64,000 bases of DNA from Pseudonocardia sediminis (GTDB lineage Bacteria > Actinomycetota > Actinomycetes > Mycobacteriales > Pseudonocardiaceae). The notes beneath the pieces are model-generated. The model did no database searches. It had not been told where the DNA came from and saw nothing but the letters and a program-made list of their open reading frames with translations. Made by a program: the position numbers and the translations under genes. The stretch spans positions 1,696,001 to 1,760,000 of the forward strand of contig NZ_SHKL01000001.1 in NCBI RefSeq assembly GCF_004217185.1, written 5' to 3'. Below, piece after piece: positions 27,250 to 36,789 of this stretch. How positions within the stretch are numbered: position 1 is the stretch's first letter; each line of letters starts with the position of its first letter.

Positions 27250-27876
27250 GTGAGCCTTGCCGTCGACGAACGTGCCGCGATCTGTGACGAGTTCGAGCGG
27301 TCCGGACCGGACCGCCCCACCCTCTGCGAGGGATGGACGAGCCGCGACCTGCTGGCCCACCTCCTCGTCCGGGAGCGCCAGCCCTGGGCCTCGCCCGGGA
27401 TCATGGTCCCGGCCCTGTCCTCGATCACCGACAAGGCGATGGCCGGCTACGCGAACGAGGCCTGGCCGAACATGATCGACGACCTGCGGACCGGGCCGCC
27501 CGCCTGGTCGCCCTTCCGCGTCGGCAAGGTCGACGAGCTGGCCAACGGCGCCGAGTTCTTCGTCCACCACGAGGACGTCCGGCGCGGCGAGCCCGGCTGG
27601 GAGCCCCGCGAGTCCGACCTCGACCGCGACACCCAGCTCTGGACGCTGCTGGGCCGCTCGGCGCGCCTGCTGTTCCGCAAGGTGCCGGTCGGCGTCGTGC
27701 TGCAACGCCCCGAGGGGGCCCAGCAGGTCGTGGCGACGGGCAACGGGCTGGTCACCGTCGTCGGCGACCCCGCCGAGCTGGTTCTGCACGCGTTCGGCCG
27801 GGACGCCGCGCGGGTCGAGCTGAAGGGTCTTCCGGCCGACGTCGAGGCCTACCGGGCCGCTCCGGCCGGGATGTAG
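27250..27876 (+). CDS. TIGR03085-type metal-binding protein (DinB/maleylpyruvate-isomerase-like)
   Basis: 208 residues of the actinobacterial DinB-like/mycothiol-dependent superfamily. The N-terminal helix reads DERAAICDEFERSGPDRPTLCEGWTSRDLLAHLLVRERQPWA, with CEGW and a His in the metal-site position, and HHED later near residue 108. Superfamily members use mycothiol or bind divalent metal; the reaction for this subgroup is unknown. GTG 27250 is preferred over GTG 27199 because of the -10 at 27237-27242. Confidence 0.75.
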   Translation: MSLAVDERAAICDEFERSGPDRPTLCEGWTSRDLLAHLLVRERQPWASPGIMVPALSSITDKAMAGYANEAWPNMIDDLRTGPPAWSPFRVGKVDELANGAEFFVHHEDVRRGEPGWEPRESDLDRDTQLWTLLGRSARLLFRKVPVGVVLQRPEGAQQVVATGNGLVTVVGDPAELVLHAFGRDAARVELKGLPADVEAYRAAPAGM

Positions 27877-27969
27877 CGCCCACCCGGGCCGGTGGACCGC
27901 ACGGCGCACGGGCGTACGGGGTAGCGCGGCACACGCCGCGAGGAGGCCGCCGTTGTCACCCGGGGGCGG

Positions 27970-27975
27970 TACCGT
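27970..27975 (+). promoter_or_regulatory. -10 element, leaderless dapA
   Basis: TACCGT is followed by 8 nt and the ATG at 27984. Confidence 0.5.
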
Positions 27976-27983
27976 CAGCTGCC

Positions 27984-28997
27984 ATGAACCCCAGTCCCGC
28001 CCCGTCTGGGCAGACCCACCCGCCGCGCCGGCCGTTCGGCGAGGTCCTGACCGCGATGGTCACCCCGTTCGACGCCGCGGGGGAGCTGGACCTGGGCAAG
28101 GCCGAGGAGCTCGCCACCCACCTGGTGGACATGGGCAACGACGGCCTCGTCGTCAACGGCACCACCGGTGAGGGCCCGACGACCAGCGACAAGGAGAAGG
28201 CCGAGCTGGTCCGCGCCGTCGTCTCGGCGGTGGGGGACCGGGCCACGGTCGTCGCGGGCGCCGGCACCTACGACACGGCGCACTCGATCGGGCTGGCGCG
28301 CGAGGCCGAGCGGGCCGGCGCGCACGGGCTGCTCGTGGTCACGCCGTACTACTCGCGACCGCCGCAGTCCGGCCTGATCGCGCACTTCGGCGCCGTCGCC
28401 GACGCCACCGACCTGCCGGTGATGCTCTACGACATCCCGCCGCGCAGCGTGATCGGGATCGACGTCGAGACGTTCCAGCGCCTGGCCCAGCACACGAACA
28501 TCGTCGCGGTGAAGGACGCTCGCAACGACCTGCGCGTGGGCACCGAGGTGCTGGCCACCACGACGCTGGCCTACTACTCCGGCGACGACCCGGTGAACCT
28601 GCCGTGGCTCTCGGTCGGGGCGGTCGGGTTCGTCAGCGTCATCGGACACGTCGTGGCCGACAGGCTGCGGGCGATGCTGGACGCCTACACTGCGGGTGAG
28701 CACGACCGCGCGCGCAGCCTGCACTACGCGATGCTCCCGGTCATCCGTGCGATGGGGCGCGTCGGTGGCGCGGTGTTCGCCAAGACGGCGCTGGGGCTGC
28801 GTGGCCTCGACGTCGGTGAGACACGTCTTCCGCTGCCCCCGGCCACCGAGGAGCAGGTGGCGGCGATCGCCGGGGACCTCGCGGTCGCCGGTGTCGCGCT
28901 CGACTCCTCGGCACACCCCAGCCGCTACACGCCCGGACACGGCGCGCTGGGCTCGCGGACGGCCACCGACCTGGGGGCCGAGGTCGCCTACCGCTAG
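27984..28997 (+). CDS. dapA: 4-hydroxy-tetrahydrodipicolinate synthase
   Basis: 337 residues. The TIM-barrel lyase hallmarks are present: NGTTGEGPTTSDKEK (near residue 55), the catalytic Tyr in MLYDIPPRS and the Schiff-base Lys in IVAVKDARNDL (near 175), and GDDPVNLPWL later. DapA condenses pyruvate with aspartate semialdehyde. Both ends are slightly extended: about 15 N-terminal and about 20 C-terminal residues (SRYTPGHGALGSRTATDLG). It is followed by rnj, as in mycobacteria. Confidence 0.95.
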   Translation: MNPSPAPSGQTHPPRRPFGEVLTAMVTPFDAAGELDLGKAEELATHLVDMGNDGLVVNGTTGEGPTTSDKEKAELVRAVVSAVGDRATVVAGAGTYDTAHSIGLAREAERAGAHGLLVVTPYYSRPPQSGLIAHFGAVADATDLPVMLYDIPPRSVIGIDVETFQRLAQHTNIVAVKDARNDLRVGTEVLATTTLAYYSGDDPVNLPWLSVGAVGFVSVIGHVVADRLRAMLDAYTAGEHDRARSLHYAMLPVIRAMGRVGGAVFAKTALGLRGLDVGETRLPLPPATEEQVAAIAGDLAVAGVALDSSAHPSRYTPGHGALGSRTATDLGAEVAYR

Positions 28998-29103
28998 ACC
29001 CGGCGCCGTGCGGCCACCACCGGTCCGCCGCCGCGCCACCAGGGGCTCACGCCCCACCACGACTTCTGATCTTGTACCTGCCACAGATACGTGAGGCCAC
29101 CAC

Positions 29104-30864
29104 TTGAGCCGCAGTTCCCAGCGATCCGACCGCCGATCCCGCCCGCAGCGTGACCGCCCGACCCCGCCGGAGGAGTCCAACCCCTCCGAGCTGCCCACCG
29201 GCCCGCCGCCGGCGCTGGCCCGCGGGGGTCTGAGGGTGTTCGCGCTCGGCGGCATCGGCGAGGTCGGGCGCAACATGACCGTCTTCGAGTACGAGGGGCG
29301 CCTGCTCGTCGTCGACTGCGGTGTCCTGTTCCCCGCCGAGGACTCGCCCGGCGTCGACCTGATCCTGCCCGACTTCCGGGCCATCGAGGACCGCCTCGAC
29401 GACATCGACGCCATCGTCCTGACGCACGGCCACGAGGACCACATCGGTGCCGTCCCGTGGCTGCTGCGGATGCGTCCCGAGCTGCCCGTCGTCGGGTCGC
29501 GCTTCACGCTCGCGCTCGTCGCCGCCAAGTGCAAGGAGCACCGGCTCACCCCGCACCTGCGCGAGGTCGCGGCCGGCGACCGCGTCAGGCACGGCGAGTG
29601 GGACTGCGAGTACTTCGCGGTCAACCACTCGATCCCGGACGCGCTGGCGGTGGCGATCCGCACCCCGGCCGGCCTGGTGCTGCACACCGGTGACATCAAG
29701 CTCGACCAGCTGCCCCTCGACGGGCGCCTGACCGACCTGGCCGGCTTCTCCCGCCTCGGCGAGGAGGGCGTCGACCTGTTCCTGGTCGACTCCACCAACG
29801 CCGAGGTCCCCGGGTTCGTCACCCCCGAGCGCGACATCGGCCCGGTCATCTCCAACATGTTTCGCGACACCTCCGGGCGGATCATCGTGGCCTGCTTCGC
29901 CAGCCACGTGCACCGCGTGCAGCAGGTGCTCGACGCCGCCGCCGCGCACGGCCGCAAGGTCTGCCTGGCCGGGCGGTCGATGGTCCGCAACATGGGCCTG
30001 GCCGACGACCACTCGCTGCTCAACATCCCGGACGGCCTGCTCGTCGACATCGACGAGGCCATGCGCCTGCCCGACGACAAGCTCGTGCTCGTCTCGACGG
30101 GGTCCCAGGGCGAGCCGCTGGCCGCGCTGTCGCGGATGGCCCGCGGGGAGCACCGCAGCATCACGATCCGGCCCGAGGACACGATCATCCTGGCCAGCTC
30201 GCTGATCCCGGGCAACGAGACCTCGGTGTTCGGCGTCATCAACGGCCTGACCCGCCTCGGCGCGACCGTGGTGCACCAGGGCAACGCCAAGGTGCACGTC
30301 TCCGGGCACGCCCCGGCCGGTGAGCTGCTGTTCCTCTACAACGCGGTGCGCCCGTCGAACGTGATGCCGGTGCACGGCGAGTGGCGCCACCTGCGTGCCA
30401 ACGCCGCGCTGGCCGTGCGCACCGGGGTGCCCGAGGAGTCCGTCGTGATCGCCGAGGACGGGGTGGTGGTCGACCTCGTCGACGGCCGCGCCGCGATCAC
30501 CGGCAAGGTCGAGGTCGGCCGCGTCTACGTCGACGGACTGGCCGTCGGCGACATCGGCGAGACCACGCTGGGTGATCGGCTGGTGCTCGGCGAGGGCGGC
30601 TTCATCGCGATCACCATCGCGATGGACGCCAAGACCGGGCGCGCCGTCTCCCGGCCCACGATCGCCGGTCGCGGGTTCTCCGACGACCCGAAGGCGCTCG
30701 ACGCCGCGCAGCCGCTGGTCGAGGACGAGCTGTCCCGGCTGGAGAACGAGAACGTCTCCGACCCGCACCGGATCGCCCAGGGCGTCCGCCGCGTCGTAGG
30801 GCGCTGGGTCGCCGACAACTACCGTCGCCGCCCGATGATCGTTCCGACCGTCATCACGGTCTAG
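29104..30864 (+). CDS. rnj: ribonuclease J
   Basis: 586 residues, metallo-beta-lactamase/beta-CASP family. The zinc motif HGHEDHIGAVPW (near residue 110), the LVDSTN loop, VSTGSQGEPLAALSRMARG and the C-terminal HVSGHAPAGEL/PVHGEWRHL motifs are intact. RNase J has 5'-exo and endonuclease activity in mRNA turnover and rRNA maturation. About 40 disordered N-terminal residues precede the catalytic domain. The start is a TTG at 29104 with GTGAGG about 8 nt upstream. The stop codon TAG (30862-30864) lies inside the target duplication of the IS element, so the protein is not truncated but its terminator has been displaced. Confidence 0.95.
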   Translation: MSRSSQRSDRRSRPQRDRPTPPEESNPSELPTGPPPALARGGLRVFALGGIGEVGRNMTVFEYEGRLLVVDCGVLFPAEDSPGVDLILPDFRAIEDRLDDIDAIVLTHGHEDHIGAVPWLLRMRPELPVVGSRFTLALVAAKCKEHRLTPHLREVAAGDRVRHGEWDCEYFAVNHSIPDALAVAIRTPAGLVLHTGDIKLDQLPLDGRLTDLAGFSRLGEEGVDLFLVDSTNAEVPGFVTPERDIGPVISNMFRDTSGRIIVACFASHVHRVQQVLDAAAAHGRKVCLAGRSMVRNMGLADDHSLLNIPDGLLVDIDEAMRLPDDKLVLVSTGSQGEPLAALSRMARGEHRSITIRPEDTIILASSLIPGNETSVFGVINGLTRLGATVVHQGNAKVHVSGHAPAGELLFLYNAVRPSNVMPVHGEWRHLRANAALAVRTGVPEESVVIAEDGVVVDLVDGRAAITGKVEVGRVYVDGLAVGDIGETTLGDRLVLGEGGFIAITIAMDAKTGRAVSRPTIAGRGFSDDPKALDAAQPLVEDELSRLENENVSDPHRIAQGVRRVVGRWVADNYRRRPMIVPTVITV

Positions 30865-30865
30865 C
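30860..30865. repeat. target-site duplication TCTAGC, left copy
   Basis: TCTAGC precedes the left IS end and recurs at 31948-31953 after the right end. It fits the NCTAGN target reported for IS481. The left copy contains the rnj stop codon, the right copy the transposase stop codon. Confidence 0.85.
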
Positions 30866-31947
30866 TGTACTGCCCACGGAGGTTGAGTACATCCGGACTG
30901 GCGGTTTGATGTTGACGTGAGGGAGGGCCTCCGGGTCCGGTGTGGATTGCGACATCTACACCTCGACCCAGGAGGCCCTCGTGGTCCACGGTAACGCCCC
31001 GCTGTCCCCGACCGGCCGGCTACGTCTGGCCCGTTGTGTGGTCGATGAGGGCTGGCCGCTGCGCCGGGCCGCGGAGCGGTTCCAGGTCGCTGTGAACACC
31101 GCCGCCCGCTGGTCACAGCGTTACCGCATCGGCGGTGCGGCGGCGATGGCGGACCGGTCGAGCCGCCCGCATTACAGCCCGTCGCGGACCGCGACGCGGC
31201 GGGAACGGCGGATCGTGTCGATGCGGGTGAGCAGGCGGTGGGGCCCGGCCCGGATCGGCTACCGGCTCGGGATCGCCCCGTCGACGGTGCATCGGGTCCT
31301 GGTCCGCTACCGGGTCCCGCGCCTGGCCGATCTCGATCGCGCCACCGGGCGCCCGATCCGCACCCGCCGGCCCCGCCGCTACGAGCACGACGCGCCCGGG
31401 GACCTGGTGCACGTCGACATCAAGAAGCTGGGCAACATCCCCGACGGCGGCGGGCACCGGGTTCTGGGCCGAGCCCGCGGCAAACGGATCCGGACCCGCG
31501 GGGTCGGCTACAGCTACCTGCACAACGCCGTTGACGACCACTCCCGCCTGGCCTACACCGAGGTCCTGCCCGACGAACGGGCCGAGACCGCGGTTGCGTT
31601 CTGGGCCCGCGCCCAGGCGTTCTTCACCGCCTCAGGGATCAGCGTGTCCCGGGTGCTGACCGACAACGGCGCCTGCTACCGGTCCCACCCGTGGCGCGAT
31701 CTATTGCGCGACAACGACATCGTCCACAAACGGACCCGGCCCTACCGTCCTCAGACGAACGGGAAGGTGGAGCGGTTCAACCGGACCCTGCTCGACGAAT
31801 GGGCCTACGCCCGCCCCTACCAGCGCGAATCCGACCGGCGAGCAGACCTCGCCGGCTGGCTGCATCACTACAATCACCTCCGCGGACACACCGCCCTCCA
31901 GGGCCTCCCACCCGCCAGCCGCGTCCCCAACCTCACTGGGCAGAACA
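30866..31947 (+). mobile_element. complete IS481-family insertion sequence, 1082 bp
   Basis: Terminal inverted repeats TGTACTGCCCACGGAGGTTG (30866-30885) and, inverted, TGTTCTGCCCAGTGAGGTTG (31947-31928) match at 17 of 20 positions. A 6-bp TCTAGC duplication flanks the element. One full-length transposase gene occupies almost all of it. Clean ends and an intact gene suggest a recent insertion. Confidence 0.93.
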
Positions 31948-31952
31948 TCTAG
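30981..31952 (+). CDS. IS481-family transposase
   Basis: 323 residues. An N-terminal HTH region ([34 protein letters not shown]) is followed by an rve integrase core with the DDE triad: Asp in HVDIKK (near 146), Asp in LTDNGACY (near 227) and Glu in GKVERFNRT (near 263). GTG 30981 is chosen because AGGAGG lies 5 nt upstream; the frame is open from 30942. The last codon spans the IS end, and the TAG stop (31950-31952) is contributed by the duplicated target site. Confidence 0.93.
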   Translation: MVHGNAPLSPTGRLRLARCVVDEGWPLRRAAERFQVAVNTAARWSQRYRIGGAAAMADRSSRPHYSPSRTATRRERRIVSMRVSRRWGPARIGYRLGIAPSTVHRVLVRYRVPRLADLDRATGRPIRTRRPRRYEHDAPGDLVHVDIKKLGNIPDGGGHRVLGRARGKRIRTRGVGYSYLHNAVDDHSRLAYTEVLPDERAETAVAFWARAQAFFTASGISVSRVLTDNGACYRSHPWRDLLRDNDIVHKRTRPYRPQTNGKVERFNRTLLDEWAYARPYQRESDRRADLAGWLHHYNHLRGHTALQGLPPASRVPNLTGQNI

Positions 31953-31953
31953 C
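31948..31953. repeat. target-site duplication TCTAGC, right copy
   Basis: Right copy of the 6-bp duplication. Removing the element and one copy restores rnj reading straight into its native downstream sequence and the terminator at 31977. Confidence 0.85.
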
Positions 31954-31976
31954 CCTCGGGCTGACGCTCCATCGAA

Positions 31977-32013
31977 CGGCACCCCCGTCGGAACCCTTCC
32001 GACGGGGGTGCCG
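31977..32013 (+). terminator. strong terminator, originally that of rnj
   Basis: A perfect 17-bp stem (CGGCACCCCCGTCGGAA at 31977-31993, complement at 31997-32013) with a CCC loop. Before the IS inserted it lay just beyond the rnj stop. It now follows the transposase. Confidence 0.8.
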
Positions 32014-32106
32014 CTCGTCGGGACGGGCGGGGCCCGGGAGGGCGCCGGTCGGCGCTCGGAGGGGCGCCGGCCCGCGTCGGTGCCCGGTTCGATCACGCTC
32101 CGGGGC

Positions 32107-32112
32107 TACCGT
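32107..32112 (+). promoter_or_regulatory. -10 element, leaderless ftsK
   Basis: TACCGT is followed by 6 nt and the ATG at 32119. Confidence 0.55.
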
Positions 32113-32118
32113 GGACAC

Positions 32119-34770
32119 ATGGCAGGACGGACGGGTACGGGCAGGACCACGACGCGGGCCGCCGCCGGGCGGGGCGCGAGCGGGTCCCGGTCCGGTGCGT
32201 CCCGGGGCGGTTCGACCCGGCGTCCGGCGAGCTCACGCAGCCGTTCGACCTCCCGCAAGCCCCCGCCCCGCAAGCAGGGTCCCGACCTGATCGACCGCTC
32301 CATCGACGCCGTCGGACGCGGGGTGGTCAAGCTCGGCCGCTCCACCGGACGCGCGATGGGCCGGACCCGCGACATCGACTCGGCGCACCGCCGCGACGGT
32401 CTCGGGTTCACGTTCCTGGTCCTGGCCGTGATCACCGCCGCCGGGGTGTGGTTCAGCGCCGGCGGCTCGGTCGGCTACTGGTTCAACTTCGCCGTCGGCG
32501 CCGTGCTCGGCGTCGGGGGCGCCCTGTTGCCGGTGATCCTGCTCGGCGTCGGGCTCGTGCTGGTCACGACGCCCGCGCACCCCGAGGCCCGGCCGCGGAT
32601 CATCACCGGGGCGATGCTGCTCGCGCTCGGCGTGCTCGGGCTCGTGCACCTGGGCTCCGGCTCCCCGGCCCGTCCCGCCGGCTGGGTCGATGCCGGCGGC
32701 GCGATCGGCTACGTCGCGGGCACCCCGCTGGCCAGCGGGCTCACGCTCTGGACGGCGGTGCCGGTGCTGCTGCTGCTCAGCGCCTACGCCCTGCTGCTGA
32801 TCACCGGCACGCCGGTGCGCGAGGTCCCGCCCCGGTTCCGCCGCCTGATGGGCGAGTTCCCGGAGGAGGAGGAGACCGACTCCGAGGACGACGAGAAGCC
32901 GCGCACGGTGGCCGACGCCGTCGCCGAGGCGCAGGGCGAGACGCCGCCGGCGCGCAAGCGTTCGTCGCGTCGCCGTCAGGGGGCCGCCGAGGCCGACGCC
33001 TTCCGCGAGGACGGCGAGCACCTGCCCGCGCCGAGCGACCCGGAGGTCCCGGCCACCGAGGCCCCGGCCGGACGGACGCTGCCCGGCGGCGCGGCCGCCG
33101 TGCCAGCCGCCGCCCCGCCGGACGCGGCGCCGGCCGCCGGAGGGACGCCGGGGGCCCCGGCCCCGAAGCGCCCCCGCGTCCCGGTCGCCGAGACGCCGCC
33201 CGCGGAGTCGATCCCGGAGACCGACGGCGAGCAGATGTCGATGGCGATCCGGGAGCCGATCGGCGAGACCGAGTACAAGCTCCCGCCCGCCGACATGCTC
33301 GAGGTCGGCCCGGCCCCGAAGACCCGCAGCAGCGCGAACGACGCCATGATCGAGGCGATCACCGGCGTGCTCGACCAGTTCAACGTCGACGCCCAGGTCA
33401 CCGGCTTCACCCGCGGGCCGACCGTCACCCGCTACGAGATCGAGCTCGGCCCGGCGGTCAAGGTCGAGAAGATCACCCAGCTGACCAAGAACGTCGCCTA
33501 CGCCGTCGCGAACGACAACGTGCGGATCCTGGCGCCGATCCCGGGCAAGTCCGCGGTCGGCATCGAGGTCCCGAACACCGACCGCGAGATGGTCCGGCTC
33601 GGCGACGTCCTGCGCTCGAACTCGGCGCGCGCCGAGCAGCACCCGATGGGCATCGGGCTGGGCAAGGACATCGAGGGCCACTACCTGATGGCCAACCTGG
33701 CGAAGATGCCGCACCTGCTGGTCGCGGGCTCCACCGGTTCCGGTAAGTCCAGCTTCGTCAACTCGATGCTGGTCTCGCTGCTGACCCGCGCCACCCCGGA
33801 CGAGGTCCGGATGATCCTGATCGACCCGAAGATGGTCGAGCTGACCCCCTACGAGGGCATCCCGCACCTGATCACGCCCATCATCACCCAGCCGAAGAAG
33901 GCCGCCGCGGCGCTGGCCTGGCTGGTGGAGGAGATGGAGCAGCGCTACCAGGACATGCAGGCCAACCGGGTCCGCCACGTCGACGACTTCAACCGCAAGG
34001 TCCGCTCCGGGGAGATCACCGCACCGCCCGGCAGCGAGCGCGTCTACCGGCCCTACCCGTACATCATGTGCATCGTCGACGAGCTCGCCGACCTGATGAT
34101 GACCGCTCCGCGCGACGTCGAGGACGCGATCGTCCGGATCACCCAGAAGGCCCGCGCCGCCGGGATCCACCTGATCCTGGCGACCCAGCGGCCGTCGGTG
34201 GACGTCGTCACCGGCCTGATCAAGACCAACGTGCCGTCCCGGCTGGCGTTCGCGACGTCGTCGCTGACCGACAGCCGCGTCATCCTCGACCAGCCCGGCG
34301 CCGAGAAGCTGATCGGCATGGGCGACGCGCTCTACCTCCCGATGGGCGCCGGCAAGCCGGTCCGCATGCAGGGCGCGTTCATCGACGACGACGAGATCTC
34401 CAAGGTCGTCACGTTCACCAAGGACCAGGCCGAGCCCAGCTACACCGAGGGCGTCACCGCGCAGAAGGCCGGCGAGGCGAAGGAGATCGACGCCGACATC
34501 GGCGACGACCTCGACGTCCTGCTGCAGGCCGCGGAGCTGATCGTGACCTCGCAGTTCGGCTCGACGTCGATGCTGCAGCGCAAGCTGCGCGTCGGCTTCG
34601 CCAAGGCCGGACGCCTGATGGACCTGCTGGAGACCCGTCGCATCGTGGGGCCGTCCGAGGGCTCCAAGGCCCGCGACGTGCTGGTGAAGCCGGACGAGCT
34701 GGAGAACGCTCTCTACCTGATCCGCGGCGGCGGTACCGCCGACGGCGGGGACGTCGAACCCGAGGAGTGA
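32119..34770 (+). CDS. ftsK: DNA translocase FtsK/SpoIIIE
   Basis: 883 residues. The N-terminus is Arg/Ser-rich (about 60 residues) followed by four to five TM helices (about 95-230). An acidic and Pro/Ala-rich linker runs about 240-390. The motor follows: Walker [15 protein letters not shown] (near 537) and Walker [12 protein letters not shown] (near 655). The C-terminal gamma winged helix ([32 protein letters not shown]) reads polar DNA motifs. FtsK pumps chromosome termini through the septum. ATG 32119 follows a leaderless-type -10; the frame is open to 32008. The IS lies immediately upstream but leaves this promoter intact. Confidence 0.96.
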   Translation: MAGRTGTGRTTTRAAAGRGASGSRSGASRGGSTRRPASSRSRSTSRKPPPRKQGPDLIDRSIDAVGRGVVKLGRSTGRAMGRTRDIDSAHRRDGLGFTFLVLAVITAAGVWFSAGGSVGYWFNFAVGAVLGVGGALLPVILLGVGLVLVTTPAHPEARPRIITGAMLLALGVLGLVHLGSGSPARPAGWVDAGGAIGYVAGTPLASGLTLWTAVPVLLLLSAYALLLITGTPVREVPPRFRRLMGEFPEEEETDSEDDEKPRTVADAVAEAQGETPPARKRSSRRRQGAAEADAFREDGEHLPAPSDPEVPATEAPAGRTLPGGAAAVPAAAPPDAAPAAGGTPGAPAPKRPRVPVAETPPAESIPETDGEQMSMAIREPIGETEYKLPPADMLEVGPAPKTRSSANDAMIEAITGVLDQFNVDAQVTGFTRGPTVTRYEIELGPAVKVEKITQLTKNVAYAVANDNVRILAPIPGKSAVGIEVPNTDREMVRLGDVLRSNSARAEQHPMGIGLGKDIEGHYLMANLAKMPHLLVAGSTGSGKSSFVNSMLVSLLTRATPDEVRMILIDPKMVELTPYEGIPHLITPIITQPKKAAAALAWLVEEMEQRYQDMQANRVRHVDDFNRKVRSGEITAPPGSERVYRPYPYIMCIVDELADLMMTAPRDVEDAIVRITQKARAAGIHLILATQRPSVDVVTGLIKTNVPSRLAFATSSLTDSRVILDQPGAEKLIGMGDALYLPMGAGKPVRMQGAFIDDDEISKVVTFTKDQAEPSYTEGVTAQKAGEAKEIDADIGDDLDVLLQAAELIVTSQFGSTSMLQRKLRVGFAKAGRLMDLLETRRIVGPSEGSKARDVLVKPDELENALYLIRGGGTADGGDVEPEE

Positions 34771-34955
34771 CGGTCCGCGTGCGGTCGGTCCACCGACCTC
34801 ACCCGACGGAGTGGCCCTACCACGAGCGGTGAGTGGTTTTCCCCGCGCGAGGGTGAAGCCGGGGGCACCCGTCGTGGGAGAGTGTGCCGGGCCGATGACG
34901 ACCGCGGCCCGCGCATGCCCGCGCGCCGGAGCGGGCCCGAGGAGGTCGGCACACG

Positions 34956-35831
34956 GTGTTCTGGAAGAAGGGGCGGGCGGCTCGTCCCCGTCGCGGGACG
35001 ACCGATCGGCACGCCCTGGTGCCGATCCCGCTCACCGGCGGGGTGCTCAGCGGGCAGGTCCGCGACAGCGAGGGCGGTCCGCTGCCCGGCAGCGAGATCT
35101 CCGTCCTGGACACGGGTGACCGCCGGGTCGTGCACGTCGAGGCGGACCCGTTCGGACGCTTCGCCGCCGCCCTGATGCCCGGCCGCTACCGGGTGCGCGT
35201 CGAGTCCGGCGGGTTCCAGCCCGTCACCGACGGCGTCGAGGTCCAGTGGGGATCGCACGCCGAGATGGGCACGGTCAGCCTGGCCGAGGACCCGGAGCTG
35301 CGCCCGCCGCATCCGGGGCTCTACACGATCGACCCGGACCACTCGTCGGTGCGGTTCGTCGCCCGGCACATCGGGCTGTCCAAGGTCTACGGCCGGTTCA
35401 ACAAGTTCTCCGGCCAGATCCGGATCACCCAGCCGTTCGAGGAGTCCTCGGTCGACGTCGTGATCGAGGCGGCGAGCGTGGACACCAACGTCGAGGCCCG
35501 GGACACGCACCTGCGCTCCCCGGACTTCCTCGACGTCGAGCGCTTCCCCGAGCTGCGCTTCTCCAGCATGCGTTTCGTCGCCCACGGCGGGAACCGGTGG
35601 ACCATCGACGGCGACCTCACCCTGCACGGCCTGACCAGCGACGTCTCCCTGGACACCACCTTCCTGGGGCAGGCGGAGTGGAACGGCGAGCGGGTCGGTG
35701 CCGTCGCCACGACCCAGCTGCACCGCGAGCACTTCACGCTCAACTGGCAGCAGACGATCGCCAAGGGCCTCCCCGTCGTCGGGTCGACGATCGAGATCAC
35801 CCTCGACGTGCAGGCCGTACGCCAGGGCTAG
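34956..35831 (+). CDS. YceI-family protein with N-terminal carboxypeptidase-regulatory-like domain
   Basis: 291 residues in two parts. Residues about 28-105 (LTGGVLSGQVRDSEGGPLPGSEISVLD...FAAALMPGRYRVRVESGGFQ) form a CarboxypepD-reg/Ig-like beta sandwich. Residues about 120-290 are a YceI lipocalin-like barrel (YTIDPDHSSVRFVARHIGLSKVYGRF; HLRSPDFLDVERFPELRF). YceI proteins bind polyprenoids or amphiphiles. No signal peptide is visible, unlike E. coli YceI, so it may act in the cytoplasm. The GTG at 34956 has GAGGAGG about 12 nt upstream. Confidence 0.85.
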   Translation: MFWKKGRAARPRRGTTDRHALVPIPLTGGVLSGQVRDSEGGPLPGSEISVLDTGDRRVVHVEADPFGRFAAALMPGRYRVRVESGGFQPVTDGVEVQWGSHAEMGTVSLAEDPELRPPHPGLYTIDPDHSSVRFVARHIGLSKVYGRFNKFSGQIRITQPFEESSVDVVIEAASVDTNVEARDTHLRSPDFLDVERFPELRFSSMRFVAHGGNRWTIDGDLTLHGLTSDVSLDTTFLGQAEWNGERVGAVATTQLHREHFTLNWQQTIAKGLPVVGSTIEITLDVQAVRQG

Positions 35832-35843
35832 TCGTCCCCGACG

Positions 35844-36320
35844 TCAGCGCGCGGCCGCGAACCCGTGCTGTCGCCACGCCTCGAACGTGGCGACGGCCGC
35901 GGAGTTGGCCAGGTTCAGCGACCGTGAGGTGGGCAGCATCGGCAGCCGGATCCGGTCGGTGACGGCGCCGGCGTGCAGCACCGACGCCGGTAGCCCGACC
36001 GACTCCGAGCCGAACATCAGCACGTCACCGGGGGCGTAGGCGACGTCGGTGTGCAGCCGCGTCGCCGACGCGGTGAACGCATACACCGACGGCGTCACCG
36101 CCAGTCCGGCCAGGTGCTCCCACATCGCGGCGGTGTCGTCGTGGATCCGGACGTCGGCCAGGTCGTGGTAGTCGAGCCCGGCCCGGCGCAGCTGCGGCGT
36201 CTCCAGGGTGAACCCGAGCGGGCGCACCAGGTGCAGCTCGACGCCGGTGTTGGCGGCGAGGCGGATGACGTTGCCGGTGTTCGGCGGGATCTCCGGGGCG
36301 TGCAGCACGATGCGGAACAC
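35844..36320 (-). CDS. trmL: tRNA (cytidine(34)-2'-O)-methyltransferase, TrmL-like
   Basis: 158 residues, SPOUT fold. It opens VFRIVLHAPEIPPNTGNVIRLAANTG, continues with LHLVRPLGF, and has the SAM-binding C-terminal knot LMFGSESVGLP and IRLPMLPTSRSLNLANSAAVATFEAWRQ. TrmL methylates the wobble-base ribose of some leucine tRNAs. GTG 36320 places the start exactly at the conserved N-terminus; an upstream TTG at 36332 is possible. It converges on the YceI gene with a 12-bp gap. Confidence 0.9.
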   Translation of the reverse strand: MFRIVLHAPEIPPNTGNVIRLAANTGVELHLVRPLGFTLETPQLRRAGLDYHDLADVRIHDDTAAMWEHLAGLAVTPSVYAFTASATRLHTDVAYAPGDVLMFGSESVGLPASVLHAGAVTDRIRLPMLPTSRSLNLANSAAVATFEAWRQHGFAAAR

Positions 36321-36346
36321 ACCCGGAGTCAATCATCGCGGGTCGA

Positions 36347-36733
36347 TCACTCGTACCAGGTCCCGAAGCTCCACAGGTTGCCCTCGGGATCGGTGACGAC
36401 GAACTGCCGGCTCCCGTAGTCGGTGTCCTCCAGCGGGCGCACGACGGTCGCGCCGGCGGCGGTGGCGGTCGCGAACCTCGTGTCCGGGTCGTCGACGACG
36501 AGGTGGATCGACGACGTGCCCGGCGAGCGCCCGCAGCCGGGCGCGGCCGGGCCGAGCATGAGCCCACCGACCTGGCCGGTCGGGCCGGTCCAGGTCAGCT
36601 CGGCGTGGTGGACGACGTCACCGTCGCCGTAGACGACGCGTTCGTACAGGCCGAACGCGCTCGTCAGGAACGTGATCATCGCTCGGGGATCGGTGCAGGT
36701 CAGGGCGGGCCAGAGGCTCGGAACGTCGCTCAT
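36347..36733 (-). CDS. VOC-family (glyoxalase-like) protein
   Basis: 128 residues with the paired beta-alpha-beta-beta-beta modules of the vicinal-oxygen-chelate fold (PALTCTDPRAMITFLTSAFGL; SIHLVVDDPDTRFATATAAGATVVRPLEDTDYGSRQFVVTDPEGNLWSFGTW). Metal ligand positions are only partly conserved, so the role (lyase, dioxygenase or resistance) is open. It lies 56 bp downstream of an AraC regulator gene on the same strand, a common pairing. CAGGCT 6 nt before the ATG could be a leaderless -10. Confidence 0.85.
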   Translation of the reverse strand: MSDVPSLWPALTCTDPRAMITFLTSAFGLYERVVYGDGDVVHHAELTWTGPTGQVGGLMLGPAAPGCGRSPGTSSIHLVVDDPDTRFATATAAGATVVRPLEDTDYGSRQFVVTDPEGNLWSFGTWYE

Positions 36734-36789
36734 GGGGCAAGCCTGGCGCCTGCCCCGGCGGCGGGTCTTGGACGAAACGGAGCACCGTC

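Noticed and set aside
30942-31952. Programmed frameshift in the transposase, as in IS3-type elements
   Set aside because: HTH and DDE parts are in one continuous frame, as is normal for IS481.
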